Shown here: piece after piece, positions 1 to 12,559 of the stretch
Position numbering within the stretch: position 1 is the stretch's first letter
Layout: each line of letters begins with the position of its first letter
NCBI RefSeq assembly: GCF_011075055.1
Contig: NC_058155.1
Location: 8,031,537 to 8,095,536, forward strand
Direction: 5' to 3'
Source of the DNA: Mangifera indica
Taxonomy: Eukaryota > Streptophyta > Magnoliopsida > Sapindales > Anacardiaceae
Length of the DNA: 64,000 bases
Notes under the pieces: model-generated
Seen by the model: the letters and a program-made list of their open reading frames with translations, nothing else
Database searches by the model: none
Told to the model about the DNA's origin: nothing
Made by a program: the position numbers and the translations under genes

Positions 1-122
1 TCATGTAATTAGGTGTTATTTTATCTATGATTTAAAATCACTAAATTACATAATATCATATTATCTGGGTATAAATTGATACTTAATACTGGGTGCACGA
101 AATTTTTGAGTAAATCACAAAC

Positions 123-1243
123 CTTCAAGAGATGTTCACGGGTCTTCAAGATCTTGGCAGCACCAATAAGCATTGTTACATGTGCGTCGTGTCCACAGGC
201 ATGCATTTTCCCCGCAACTTTGCTTTTATAATCCCACTCAACACCTTCCTACAAACCACATACAACTTCATCATTTACTTAACCACATTTCTCTCTCTCT
301 CAAATTTTGACCTATAATCCTTGGATCCTTCAAATTCACTTTATTTTAGACCCTTTTGTGTCATCGTGTAACTTACAACTTTGGAAAACTTTTTTTGTCA
401 CCAAAGTACAAAGTAAAGTACATATTTCAGTATATTCTGACATATCTCGATCATTCTGACACCTATATTATCCATATTAACTTAACATGGCAATAGTAAA
501 TAAACAGTAAAATAACTATTCATCTTCTGTGTCAGTATTAAAAAAAGATTTTCAAAAATAATTCAGAAACCATAATTTTAGTTCTTGCTTATATTTCATT
601 CGTATGTGTATGGTAGAAATGAACTTTGAAAAAATAAGAAACAGAAAAAGTAAGTAAATAAACACAGAAAAAAAATGTGTATAATAAATGTTCTTTAATG
701 AAAAATTAATTAAACGCAGAAAAAATAAATAAATAAATAAAAGGAAAAATAAAAAACCTGAATAGGAAGTGCATCCATATCAGCTCTGATGGCCACAAAC
801 GGCGGGCCTCCGGTTCCAATCCAGGCCCGAATACCCGTTTTGGCCAACGGATATTTATATCCAATTTCCATCCGATCCAGCTCGGCCCGAACCAACTTAC
901 TTGTTTCATATTCTTCAAAAGCAAGCTCCGGATGCTGATGAATTCTTCTCCGCACACTTTTCAACCAATCAACGTTCTCCGGCCAGCGAGCTAGAGTCAA
1001 CACCTCCTCGGAGCAGGCCCGTGCCCATACCTCGCAGCCGGAATACGTCGGCCGTGCGGTGCACGATTTGTTCTTGTCGCGGCGAGATTTCACAGGCGTG
1101 GAAAGGAGAGTGTTTATTTCGAAGAAAGTATATTTGTTATCTGAGGCAGTTGAGGCTCCTACATGCAAGAAGTTATTGTTTGGAAAAAGAGCAAATATTG
1201 TTATTGAGATGGAAAATGCGGAGTAAAGGGTTAGAAAACTCAT
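123..1243 (-). CDS. ILL6: IAA-amino-acid hydrolase ILR1-like 6, 5' part (cut by window edge)
   Basis: Peptidase M20 family amidohydrolase that frees hormone (auxin or jasmonate) from amino-acid conjugates, normally in the ER lumen. Exon 1 is 1243-758 and exon 2 is 248-123; both junctions are phase 0 with GT donors and an AG acceptor. The remaining exons lie beyond base 1. The chosen Met (1241-1243) begins a hydrophobic segment that suits a signal peptide; the frame is open upstream to 1438, so a longer start is possible. Visible family marks are [14 protein letters not shown], the long block around [20 protein letters not shown], the metal-site strand ADMDALPIQ, and HACGHDAH in exon 2, whose Cys and His (about residues 180 and 182) are metal ligands in the family. 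The N-terminal extension before the CSEEV block fits the ILL6 subgroup better than ILR1 or IAR3. The family is certain; the subgroup is likely. Confidence 0.9.
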
Positions 1244-1352
1244 GTTTGGCCAGAAAATGAGAAAGAAAAGTTCAGGAAAGAGCGAAGATGAAGTAGAGAA
1301 AAGGGGCAAGGCAAATAAAGAAAGAAATAGAGGGGAGAGGAGGAAATTAGAG

Positions 1353-1448
1353 CACGTGGGGAAAAAGAAGGTAGGGGGGAAAATAGTCACGTGGGAGAAT
1401 ATGATCGAAGAGTAGTTGATTAAAGCGTCGAATCGCATCAGTTACGTG
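1353..1448. promoter_or_regulatory. Cluster of ACGTG (G-box/ABRE-type) motifs upstream of the ILL6-like gene
   Basis: Two perfect CACGTG palindromes at 1353-1358 and 1388-1393 and a TACGTG at 1443-1448 lie 110-205 bases upstream of the chosen start codon. CACGTG is the binding core for bHLH factors such as MYC2 and for bZIP factors. Regulation by jasmonate or ABA is an inference. Part of this stretch would be coding if the upstream Met at 1438 were used. Confidence 0.5.
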
Positions 1449-3257
1449 GGATCCACCACTTTCGATTTCTGTATTAAATTGGACAGATTGGCAAGTGCAT
1501 TATCTCTAATTATTAATTACTCGTTTTAATTAATTAAAATTTGTGATTAATTTTTTAAATAGCAAGTTATTGTACATAAAAAAATCCTTCTCACTTTCTT
1601 CAGGGGCATTTGATTAAAATTTTATAAAAATTATTTTGATAATTTATTTTTTATTATTTATATTATTTTATTTAATTTATAAATAATAAAAAATTTTGAT
1701 AATTTTTTATTATTAATTATAATATAATATAAAAGATAATTCGGTTATTACATTCACAATATGTATTAAAAAATTATTAAACAAATCTTGATTTTATTAT
1801 ATACATATATATAATTATTAATTTTTTAAGATTAAAATAATCTTATTTTTAATTTATATACCCAAGAGACCAAAGGATTTATTTCCATCTAAAATATATT
1901 GTTTTTTCAAGTTTTTATATTTTGAATTTCTTATTAAGGTAAAAAATAAAAATATTATTTAATTAAAAATATTAAAAAATAAAAAATTTATTATATTTCC
2001 ACTTTTTTAAGTAAAACTTACAATTTTTTCACCCAAAACTTCCTAAGTTTATGAAGTGGTAGTTTTTTTTTCAAAGGTTTCTTCCTCCCTCTCTGTGGCG
2101 ACCATTATCTTCTTCTTCTTCCACCAATACTCTTCTTTGCAGTGCCCTTATCTCGCCGAGTCTTCGTCTGAGTAGTCCCTGAGATGAAATTAATCTAATA
2201 ATTAAATTTAAAAGCAAGAGATGGAATCAAATTTAAAAAATCAGTTGTGATGTGAGAATGGACCTGCACGTGGACCTAACCACACTGTTTCTAAAGGACG
2301 GGACGAGAAAGAAAGTATTGCCTCAGAATGAGTACAGTACGGTGTTCAAGAAAATAATAATTTAATTATTATTAACAGTATCCGTCCATACATAAAATAA
2401 ATACAATTTATTGCGACATTTATCTATTTTCAGAATATTTTAAATAAAATCTTTGAAAAATCTTCAAGATTGGATGGACGCTTTTTGACGGTGCACTCGG
2501 TGCGGCGGTGGTTGCGGTCGCCGCTCAATCAACAAATTCGTTGCTTGTATAAATTTTCTTGTTGCCCGTCACATGATAGCTACTTCAATTAAAACCTTTC
2601 ATTTTCATCTTTAAAATTTTTAGCAATCAAGTCATGAAAATTATATTTCAAAAAGGCTAAAACCACGGCGTTATTATTGTGGGATTAAATTATTTTTTAT
2701 TTTAAATATATAAATATATATTATTATATAATTAGGTATTATTTTATATAAATATATATATATTTATATATTAAAAATTGATACATAATTTTATTAATTA
2801 TTTTTTAAAAAAAATAAGAAAGTCTTTAGCCACATAAAATTGTGGCTATAATTTATTCTCGTTGGCAGCAACTAAAGTTGCGGTATTGACTAACGTTGAG
2901 AAAATTTAAAATTAAAAGCATGAGTTCAAGGCTTTTGACTTGCCAAGCAATTTGAACGTGGCAATTAGCAATCGCGTAACAATTATGCCATTCTACAGAA
3001 GCTGAAAGCCCTGACGCCGTGATGCAAAGTATAGAAAATTAAAATCAATTTAAAATAATTTGTCGGTTCATTAAATAAAATTAATGTACTGAAATAAAAT
3101 TATTATTTTTATATATTTATTAGACAGCTAGTAAAATATATATGTGGGTACGTCCAGTGATCTGATTACACGTAGTGTACAGTGAGCACACAGGTTGGAA
3201 GAGCATAGTTTTCCGGTTAGGTGAATGAAAACAAAAATGAATTCGGAATATTGAAAA
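1449..3257. other. Intergenic AT-rich DNA with a decayed MULE-like end
   Basis: No gene seen. From about 1866 to 2165 there is a left half of the GGCC-type element family (accaaaggatttatttcc, then the T/C-rich tract with gtggcgaccatt). The stretch 2230-2560 is of normal base composition but has no ORF or domain I recognise. Confidence 0.4.
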
Positions 3258-3500
3258 GGCCGAAAGACTTGTTTCCATCCAAGGCTATGTGTAAATATAA
3301 ATTTTTTTTTTTTAATTTTTAAAAATATAAAATTTTATTTATAAATAAAATTTTGTTAAAATTATTAATTAAAATTAAAGATAAAATTATTATTTAATAA
3401 AAAAATTTAAAAACTAAAATTTTATTATATTATTTTACATCAATTTAAAAATTTAACTATTTTTTAATCTAAAATTTGAAAATCTAACGAGATAAAACCT
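3258..3500. mobile_element. Partial GGCC-type MULE MITE (left end only)
   Basis: Starts with ggccgaaagacttgtttcc, the family terminus, followed by the usual AT-rich subterminal sequence with the taaagataaaattattattt block. No matching right end is visible, so it is truncated. Confidence 0.5.
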
Positions 3501-3570
3501 AAAACATGCTGCCAAATTCAAGCGACAAAATTACGGAAGCCACGGCCACAATCACAATTTTTTATTTCCA

Positions 3571-4110
3571 TTGTGTAGCAGAAAAGGCGATGAATTTTTA
3601 ATGGGAGTGTTTGTTTATTTGTTTATTTTTATTTTTTTGCTGGTGTATGATTGTAAAGCTCATTGTTTGTCCTTGCTATGCATGAATTCATTATGTGTTA
3701 TTCACTGCAATTTCTTGTTTTATTATTTAAAAAGAAAAAATACTTATTTCCATCTATGATTTAGTCTACTTTAAATTTTAAAAGTTTAAATACTTATTTA
3801 TTATCTGATTTTTATTAATTAATTTTAATAGTAATATTTAAATAAATAAGATTTTATCTTATTTTCTTATCTTAATTTTAAAAATTCACTATTTTTTCTC
3901 ACTTCAAATTTTGAATATTTATATTTTCCTCCTTAGAATTTCATTCTCTCTCCTTCCTTCTCTCATGATCGTTTTTTGGCTAACTTCCTATACCAACGCT
4001 CTCTCCCGACTCTTAGACAAAGACTAATTGACCAACCTTAGGAGGTTGGCCGATGCACAATTAGCATAAATTTGTGTGGATTAGCCGATGTACAAATAAA
4101 TTGGACGAAG
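3571..4110. mobile_element. Decayed left half of a GGCC-type element
   Basis: From about 3735, tacttatttccatctatga is followed by the subterminal block and the ctctctccttccttctctc tract seen in the centre of the other copies. No right end or target duplication was found. The short ORF at 3571-3759 matches nothing I know. Confidence 0.35.
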
Positions 4111-4114
4111 CAAC

Positions 4115-4515
4115 ACACCATTATTTATTGTAAATCATGATAATCGAATCACGAATCATATCGTGTATTGAATATCTAATTTTTTATATTGTGAATCGTA
4201 TATTGTATTATATCATAGGATACACTTTTTGAAGATTAAAAAAATAAAATATTAATAAATAATAAAAAATTATAATTGACATGTTATATTTTAAAAAATA
4301 TCATAAACACCTTTAAAAATTTAAAATTTCACACATACACCCCTTAAAAATAATTATTTTTTCTAAAAAAATATATCAATATATATCACTAATATATATC
4401 GAATTATATAATACATTTATTTTATCGTATTAATTCAATACATTTTTAAATTTATATCATTTTTTATATATATTATATCGTATCATAAAATATATATCAT
4501 ATATAGTAAGATAAT
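4115..4515. repeat. AT-rich dispersed repeat, family C copy 1
   Basis: Sequence rich in atatcgtat/tacgata motifs with an internal block of about 100 bases (near taataaataataaaaaatta, then tatcataaacacctttaaaa) that recurs at about 6360-6680 and, in reverse complement, at about 34430-34800. Ends and class are not resolved. Confidence 0.45.
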
Positions 4516-5454
4516 AATAATCACATTGCAAACAACAAAAGAAAAGACAATCTTATTCCAAAATTCATTATTTTTAATTTTCTTTTAACAAAAATCATGA
4601 AATTTATTAGATTTTTTTGATAGGTAACAAAGTGATATCTAGCTCCATAGTGGAAAATAAAAATTATTTATATTTTTTGTTTGGATTTAATTAAAATGAT
4701 GAAAAGAAAAGTCTAGTGAAAGAAGCCACGATCTCTTTATTCCTTTATAAATTATAAGAAAAAAATATTATATATTATATTATATTATATTATTCTTTTT
4801 AAAAGTGATTATTTTAAGTATTGGAATTGAATATAAAAAATCAAAATGTAACGTGGGACACAACACAATATGATAGTCCAAAAAATAAATTATTATATAA
4901 ATGGTACAATCTTATCACATGCCCTGTAATAATTTTGATTCTATTTCCTTTAAAAATGTTATGGCACTTCATTGGATTCCTTAATATATTGTGAAAATGG
5001 AATAATCTTGTGTCAATTATTTTTTATTCATTATTATCTTTATGAATATTTTAATTAATTTTCCTTTAATACAATTTAAAATTTATATTTTTTTATCCCT
5101 TTTATTTAAATAGTATTATTGAGATGACCAAATTTAAATATCAATAGTTAAACCTTTATTTCACTCATCATTTCATGTTATTCATATAAAATTAAAAAAA
5201 AAACCCTAATTGAGAGAGGTTGATAACCTGATATTACTTTGGATAGTGTTATGTGTATAATTTTTATATACAACTTTATGTATAAATAACGATGTATCAT
5301 AATATAATTAGATAGTTAAAATTAAATATAAAATAATATTCAATCACATGATAATATATCATTATTTATATATATATAGTTTTATTATATTAATTTACCC
5401 CATTCAAGTTTTGTTCATGGATATTTAGTAAATTTAAAATTTTATTTTTGATTA
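4516..5454. other. Intergenic AT-rich DNA
   Basis: Nothing gene-like seen. It includes simple tatat runs near 4770-4795. Confidence 0.5.
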
Positions 5455-6162
5455 GGCCAAATAACTATTTCTTAACTAAAGTTTGATGAAATAACGTATT
5501 CTTATACTTTAAATTTAAGAAAAATCAATTTTTCACATATTTGTTAATATCAACTGTTAATTTAATAGTTAAAGAGTATTTATATCATTTCCAAATATCA
5601 TGATATGGAGCATAAGTGGGGTGTAAGTGCTATTTTTCAAAACTTTCTTGAGAGCAAATAGACATTTTCCTTTTTTTTTCAAAAATTATCATGTTCACCT
5701 TATATATTTATAAAATATATTTATAGTTTTCATAATTTTAATATAACATTTGTATTCATAATTTATTGTATTTTATTCATTTATTTGCCAGTGTAATTGT
5801 AATTTTAAAACAATTAAAAAATAAAAATTTCAAAAATACCTCAAAATTTTTCATTATCACCCAAAAAATTTTAAAAAGTTATAATTTATCTCAAACATAT
5901 TATTATATATTATTAACACTGTTATTTATACTTGTACTAGTATTTTTTAATTTTTAATTAAAATAAATATAAATTAGGAATATAAAATTATTTAATAAAT
6001 TTTTATAGTTACAATATTATTTAGCTAGAAAGTTTTTTTGTCTTTTCAATATTTTTAATAAATTTAACATATTAATAAGAAATTAAGTTTTTTAAAATTT
6101 AAAAAATAAGAATTTATCATTTTAGTAATGACAAACCTTAGATTAAAAATAGGCATTTCACC
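5455..6162. mobile_element. MULE-type MITE, subfamily B copy 1
   Basis: Left end ggccaaataactatttctta and right end taggcatttcacc are recognisable inverted repeats. Flanks 5446-5454 and 6163-6171 agree at 8 of 9 bases, as expected for an aged 9-bp target duplication. The interior (ttatctcaaacatattatta, then an aattaaaataaatataaatta block) is shared with copies at about 11498 and 31239. No coding capacity. Confidence 0.65.
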
Positions 6163-7800
6163 TTTTTATTAACACTAAACGTATGAGTTACTATAAATAT
6201 TTTAGTAATATGGTAACATCCGTCATAAAATTTGTAAATAATTTTACCTAAAAAAATATGTGTTTTCTCTTTTTTTAAATCTAAGTAATTATTTATATTT
6301 CAAATTACATAACTAATTTATCACATATAAAAATCATTTAAAGAAACTAAATCTATTGTAATAAACAAATTACGTATTATATTATGTATTAAAAATTTAA
6401 TTTTTTATGTCATACATTAAATATTATATCGTATTTTATCATATGATATAATTTTAAAATATGTTAAAATATTAATTAAATAATAAAAAATTAATTAACA
6501 CTTTATTTTTTTAAAAAATATCACCAATACTTTTAAAAATTTTAAATTTTTTTATTATATTATTATTTTTATTAATAAATATATTAATTTATATTATATT
6601 TTATGTCTCATTCGATACATTATCATATTATATAATAATATATATACACACGGTATATAATACGACCCTGACAACTATGAAATCAATTAATGGGTTGGTT
6701 AAAGCGAGGACAATTTCAAATCTGAGTGATGGATTGACGTAATGAAGTCCATTCACTAATTGTGGCTAATTGAATTATAGGAGTATGGCATAAGGCAAAC
6801 GTAATTGACAACATTATCAATCAATTGAAATTGAAATTTAGTGAATCAATGTCCATCACAATTATCATATGGCCCCTCCTATCGATGACAAAAATCTTAT
6901 GAAGCATGATGCTTTTCTTACGTTAACATATAATATATATGTATTATCATTAATTCAATTATTTTTTTTATGGCATAAAACATATTTTTGAAACCATAAA
7001 TATGAACTAAAAATAAGAAAAGAGAATATCCATTCATAAATTAAGAGATTATATAAAGAGTTTGGAGGTTATGAAATACAAAGAGTTAGGGTTTTTCGAC
7101 ATTCATGTCATGTATGTCAATTTCACAAAGAAGTTATCTCATTAAAACTTTACTAGGAAAAAACTTGAAAAAGAATCTATTAAAGGAAAATGAGTGCATC
7201 ATTCATTGTTTTAGAAAAATTGTTTCATTAAAACCTTTATCAGGAAAACAAAATAAGATAAAACCTTTGTCTGGAAATACGATAAAATTTTGTGTACTCA
7301 CTTTAAATATATAAATATATACATACTTATATATGTTATCATATAATTGAATAATTTTAAACTAAAAATAAAACAATATCCAATTATGTGATGACACATA
7401 TAAGTATGTGTTTGAATCTTTATAACTCTTCTAAAATCTTAATTTATCTGGTACAGTGATTGTAGGTTTAATTACTATATCTTAGATTGATCCGAGTTTA
7501 TCTATCTAAGAAATACGGGTAAAGTCTCCAGTGATTAAAAAAAAAAATGTGGGGCATTCAATCCCAAAATTTGTTGGTGATGGCCTAATGTTAAGTTGAC
7601 CTTGAGAACAAGAAACATTTAAGAATTCATTTGATTTAAGAATCTAATTTTTGTTTAATGGATGCCATGTGAATTCATAATAATTTTTTATATCATTATA
7701 AAATTGAGATGCCCTAATCGATCATGTTAAAAATATTTACATTAGTAATGTTCTAATTTTACTATGACATTTATTTCAACTGTGGGAGATATGTGTAGTG
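6163..7800. other. Intergenic DNA with family C repeat copy 2
   Basis: The stretch 6360-6680 is a copy of the atatcgtat repeat family. The remainder has short ORFs (for example 7105-7314) without recognisable domains. No gene supported. Confidence 0.4.
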
Positions 7801-7949
7801 TAAGCCAAAAGGAAAAATAGGTAACTTTTCCAATGCATATTTCTTTCTTGATACAAAGTAAGGAATTACATGAAAATTTTATATAAACTATATTTAACAA
7901 ATACAAGCCAATTATAAGAACATACCTAAGAAGTAGACACCAAACAAAC

Positions 7950-8510
7950 TAAAAAAGCACACAAATGGAGTATTAAAATTAGCTCATCATTTTGGACATC
8001 ATCATCACCAATCAAATCGTCAATTTTCCTTCAAGATGTTTGAAGAAATCTAATATGTTAAGATGTGTTATGTCAAGAAGACTTCGGTTGAAATCATCAT
8101 TTTAGTAGATAAAATTTGTCGCTATATTCTTTTCTTTCTTTTTCAAGAACGCTCGAAAAAATTTGTCTCTATATTCTTTTCTTTCTTTTTCAAGAACGCT
8201 TAAAAAAGATTAATAAAATGATTTGAGGTAGCATAGATCCGTGACCAATGTCTTTTTGTTGCCACATTTGTAGCATAGGCTTTCTAAATTCTTCAAAATC
8301 TTATCATGCCCATTTTTACTTTACTTTATTTTTTTTTTCATTTTCTTCATTGTTCTCCCACTTTCGGTAGTTGAATGTGTTTTCATCATTATAGGAGTTG
8401 TTATAACAATTATAATTATTATTCAAACTTTTGTTGTGTTTATGGTTACGACCACCACTGTAATCACAACCATGAAATCTTTCTTGTCCAATATTATTAG
8501 ACTGTCGCAT
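7950..8510 (-). pseudogene. Decayed Copia-type gag/zinc-knuckle fragment
   Basis: On the minus strand an Asn/Gly-rich stretch (8510-8316) is followed at about 8275-8230 by a broken zinc knuckle: CYKCGN, a one- or two-base frameshift, then HWSRI, with the last Cys apparently changed to Tyr. Below it is a decayed region resembling the linker after the knuckle in plant Copia gag (HLNILDFFKHLEGKLT). Many stops and frameshifts; no LTRs located. Assignment rests on remembered gag patterns only. Confidence 0.4.
8114..8207. repeat. Tandem duplication, 47-bp unit x2
   Basis: Two nearly identical units starting atttgtc at 8114 and 8161, each containing ttcttttctttctttttcaa. It lies in the decayed retroelement. 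Confidence 0.8.
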
Positions 8511-8519
8511 TCACTTTAG

Positions 8520-9682
8520 TGAATGACTAAAAACCATTTGAACGAGCTTCATGAATGTCTATACGTTATAGTGTTGGTGTGGGTGATTGCCAACATGTTA
8601 GGTGTTGGATTGGTGCAAATGTGGGTGGAAGAGCATGTGTTTGTTAAAGAAAGGTTGTTCTTTCACTACTCTAAGGCTGATCCCAAGGTCATGTTTTCAT
8701 TTGGGACAAGCTACCCAAATATTAGAGGGCAAATTGGTGTTTATTTTGTACGCACGTATAAATCTTTTTCTTACTGTAATATCCCCTTTAAAAGTATTGT
8801 CTACTAGAAGAAACCGCTATCAAATTTAGCTAATGTAATATGATGATAACATTTAATAACTAATACAAAATTCAATACTTTTATATAAAATGACTAAAAT
8901 ACCCATTAAAAACATAAGTTATGAATCTTGTGATGAACAGAGAAACATTCTTTTGGATAAGTGAAAAATCTTATTGTATGCTCAAAAAGAATAATGCTTG
9001 TTTACTCATTATGAATTTATGTATTTTCCTTCTGCCAAATATTTCTAAGCACGTTTTTATTATGAAAAAAAAAAAAATCTAACATGTACTTTATGAAGCT
9101 TTCATAATTGCACATAATTATTTACCTTCGCATTTTCTGGATAAAGATAAGCTTCTTATTCAATATTTTCATTAAAAAAGAAGTTAGAAATTACATTACT
9201 AATGTGAAATTAGTGACTTTTGTGAGATTATTTTGGTTTAAAAAACGTGATATTATGACCCATGTATGAAGTGACAAATGAATGCTGAAAAGGTGCATCA
9301 ATTTAACACCACAAAAATAATGTTCTAAATTTCAAACGCCATCAAAATTCATGCATGCAACAAAAAAATGAGGACAAAATTTGCAAGTTGGTGATTGAAC
9401 AAGGCAATAGAATTTATTAGGTTAACGTGAAAAGAGGCAATAAATAGTGTGTGAATGTTTTGACTTGGCCTTAAACAGGCTAGTTGATGGGATTCATTAC
9501 ACCATTCAATCCCTCCAACAATGGCACAAAGATGCTTATTTTTCAACCAATAAGCGTAAACTATAATTTTGCATTCTCATTTTTATATCCTATTATTATT
9601 ATTATTATTATTATTATGTTAATGATGTATAATAACATAGTTCTCGTAGTTAAATTCACAAAAATAATATTTAAAAGGTGAT
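8520..9682. other. Unassigned region with an ATT microsatellite
   Basis: An ORF of 94 codons at 8523-8807 (plus) has a hydrophobic start but no recognised domain; it may be antisense to more of the retroelement. A TTA/ATT microsatellite lies at about 9590-9617. No gene supported. Confidence 0.35.
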
Positions 9683-9691
9683 TATAAATTA

Positions 9692-10572
9692 GGCCTAAAA
9701 TACTATTTTTCACCTAAGATATAATAAAAATCTAAAGTGATATTCTTCAACTTTTAAAAATCCAAACACCTACTTATAGAAAAAATTCTATTAAAAAACT
9801 TAATGAAAATTAAGGACAAAATCGTTATTTAACAAAAAAATTAAAAAATATAAAATTCATTATATTTTTCCCTAAGTTTTAAAAACTATTAACTTTACCC
9901 CTGTCAATAGTTTTTAAACTTTAAAAATTAGCATCACACCCCCCCCCCTCGGCCCCCCCAAAACTTAGGGTTTTTTTCCTCCTAACTCCGATCACCATCT
10001 TTGGCAAATGATGGTCTGTCTTTCTTCCTTTGACAACCTCAGACAACATTTGGATAATTAAGGTGTCATACAGATGAGTTATTGTCCCAGACGATAACGA
10101 CACCTTGGTCTCATCGTTGTCATCTGTGACGATGACTCATCTAAACGATGCTTTCGTCATCCAGATGAAGAATGTCTAGATTTTTCGATTTAAACATCGT
10201 CCGAGGTCATTAGAGGAAAGGGTTTTACTAACAGAAAGAAAAACAGGCCGTCATTCGCTGAAGATGGTGGCTGGAGTTGGGAAGAAGAAAACCTTAAATT
10301 TTCTGGAGGAGGGGGGAGGGGGGGGGGGGGAGGGGAAATGCTCGTTTTTAAAGTTTGAAAACTTTTGATAAGGGTAAATTTATTAGTTTTTAAAACTCAG
10401 GGGAAAAATTTAATGAATTTTATATTTTTTTGTTAAATAACGATTTTACTTTTAACTTTAATTAAGTTTTTTAACGAAATTTTACTCATGAATGAGTGTT
10501 TAAGTTTTCAAAAATTTAAAAAAATCGCTATAAGATTTCACTATATCTTAAGTGAAAACAAATATTTTGCCC
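9692..10572. mobile_element. GGCC-type MULE MITE, 881 bp
   Basis: Left end ggcctaaaatactatttttc; the right end is its inverted, slightly eroded counterpart. Flanks tataaatta (9683-9691) and tatcaatta (10573-10581) agree at 8 of 9. The centre contains a C-run near 9950 and a complementary G-run near 10308-10335 around a GACGA/TCGTC-rich core, so the arms can pair over much of their length. Confidence 0.8.
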
Positions 10573-10581
10573 TATCAATTA

Positions 10582-11497
10582 TATATTACAATCATACATA
10601 TCCTTTATTTGCATATAAATTTAAAACACTAATAAAAGCTCTTTTGCCCATAGCCCTAAATCATATTTTGTCCTTATATTTGATAAATATGGGATAATGA
10701 TCATGTTAATATTATTTTTTATTTTGATAAGATAATGTGTATAATACTTTTTAGATAAAAGAGACTCATTGATAGGATTTGAGGTATATCTTTTATATAA
10801 TTTATATTATTTTTTGTCTTTAAATAAAAGATGGTATAAAAGTATGAAATGATGGGAAAACCTTTTGAGTATTTTATTTTTTTTTGGTTAAGTCCCTTTT
10901 GAGTTGTTCTTTGTTTTCATCATTGCTCACAAATTAGATCAGTTTTCAATCATCTTATTGTACAAGATCACACCCCCTGTCAATTTTCTGCAAAGTACAA
11001 TCACTCATACCTAATATATATAAAATACGCCTTTACACACCCGATTCAACTGATTAATAATAATAATAATATTATTATTAATATTTTATATATTATTATA
11101 TAATTAAATATTATTTTATTTTTAATTTTTAATTATTCAATCATATAATTATATATTATTATTTATATATAAAAATTATATATGTAATATTACATAATTA
11201 TTATATATTAATTTTTGTTTCATCTTGTTGGCTGGGCATAGGTTTTTCTCATTACACTATGACCCACCGGTTTAAGATAATAATTGTCATTGTAAACAGA
11301 ATCAAAGGATTTCTCTAATTATCAATAAATATAAATCTAAAAAAAATATAATTATTTCTGGTTGGTTGAATAAATATATTTTTCAATATAAAAAAAGTAT
11401 TTTAAATGTGTTTTTAGAAGTAATTGATTGAAAACGTTTTTAGATTAACAAGGTATCTAGAAAGCGTTGTATATAATGACTTAATAAGTAATTCATA
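10582..11497. other. Intergenic AT-rich DNA
   Basis: No gene seen. It contains a taataataat/attattatta inverted simple repeat near 11055-11085. Confidence 0.5.
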
Positions 11498-12245
11498 GGG
11501 TAAATGACTAATTCCCCCTCAAAGTTTGATAAATTAATTTTTCACTCATTAAATTTGAAAAAAAACCAATTTCTTTTCTATCTATCAAATCAATGGTTAA
11601 TTTTATTTGTTAAAGGTTATTTATGTTATTTTATCAAATATTATAAAAGATATGTATTGTAGAGTGTAAATATTATTTTTCTAAAAACTTATTAAGGATA
11701 AATGAATATATTCTTTATTTTTTTGAGAAAATTATTATATTCAATTATATATTTGAAAATATAATATAATTTTAATAATTTATAAAGTGATATTTACATC
11801 TTTCATTTATTGTGTATTTTATAATTTTAAAATTATTGAGAGACATATTGTAATTTTAAAGATTTCAAAAACACCCCTAGACTTTTTAAATTTTAAAAAA
11901 CCCTACAAAAATTTCATTAACACACTTGATTTGATCAAAAATGATAATTTATCCCAAACATATTATTATATGTCATTAACATCCAAATCTATTTGTATCA
12001 ATAATTTTTTATTTTTAATTAAAATTAATATAAATTAGAGTATAAAATTATTTAATAAAATAATAATGGGAAAACTTTTTTGTCTTTTCAATAATTTTAT
12101 AAAAAAAGTTAATAGATTTTATTAACAAATTTTACATATGAGTGAAAAATTAATTTTTTTTTCAAATTTAATAAATAAAATATTATATGTGACTTTATGA
12201 AACCTTGTTTGACCTAATTTATAAAATGAAATTCCCAAATGGACC
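11498..12245. mobile_element. MULE-type MITE, subfamily B copy 2 (right end approximate)
   Basis: The left end gggtaaatgactaattcccc matches the family terminus. The interior from about 11700 to 12060 closely matches copies 1 and 3 (gagagacatattgtaatttt and ttatcccaaacatattatta). The right end is eroded; the target duplication was not confirmed. Confidence 0.55.
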
Positions 12246-12418
12246 TAAAATTGAAGTCTACTTGGATAGGGAATATTAATGGATGTAGAGGCCGTATGCC
12301 CTTATTATTATTATTTTTAAACATGAAGATGATAATTTAGATCATTAAGATAATGATATAAATGATATTTTTGGTTTAAAATTTTATTAAGATAATTTTA
12401 TAAAATATTAATTACAGA

Positions 12419-12420
<2 letters not shown>

Positions 12421-12457
<37 letters not shown>

Positions 12458-12458
12458 A
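12421..12458. repeat. TTA microsatellite
   Basis: An uninterrupted run of about twelve TTA units. A smaller cluster of the same unit lies just upstream at about 12302. Confidence 0.9.
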
Positions 12459-12559
12459 ACATCTCGTTCTAATCGAAATCCTGCCCCATGTAGGGCTCAC
12501 AAAAGTCTGAACAACTGGCTGTTGTAGTAGTAACCAGTACTGTTTAAAGAATTCGACAC

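Noticed and set aside
710..1438. Full-length ORF with start at 1438 for the ILL6-like gene
   Set aside because: The extra 65 residues are Phe/Ser-rich and overlap G-box motifs; the internal Met gives a better signal peptide. It remains possible.
8316..8510. Asn-rich minus ORF as a new small protein
   Set aside because: It fits better as the Asn/Gly-rich part of a decayed gag next to a broken zinc knuckle.
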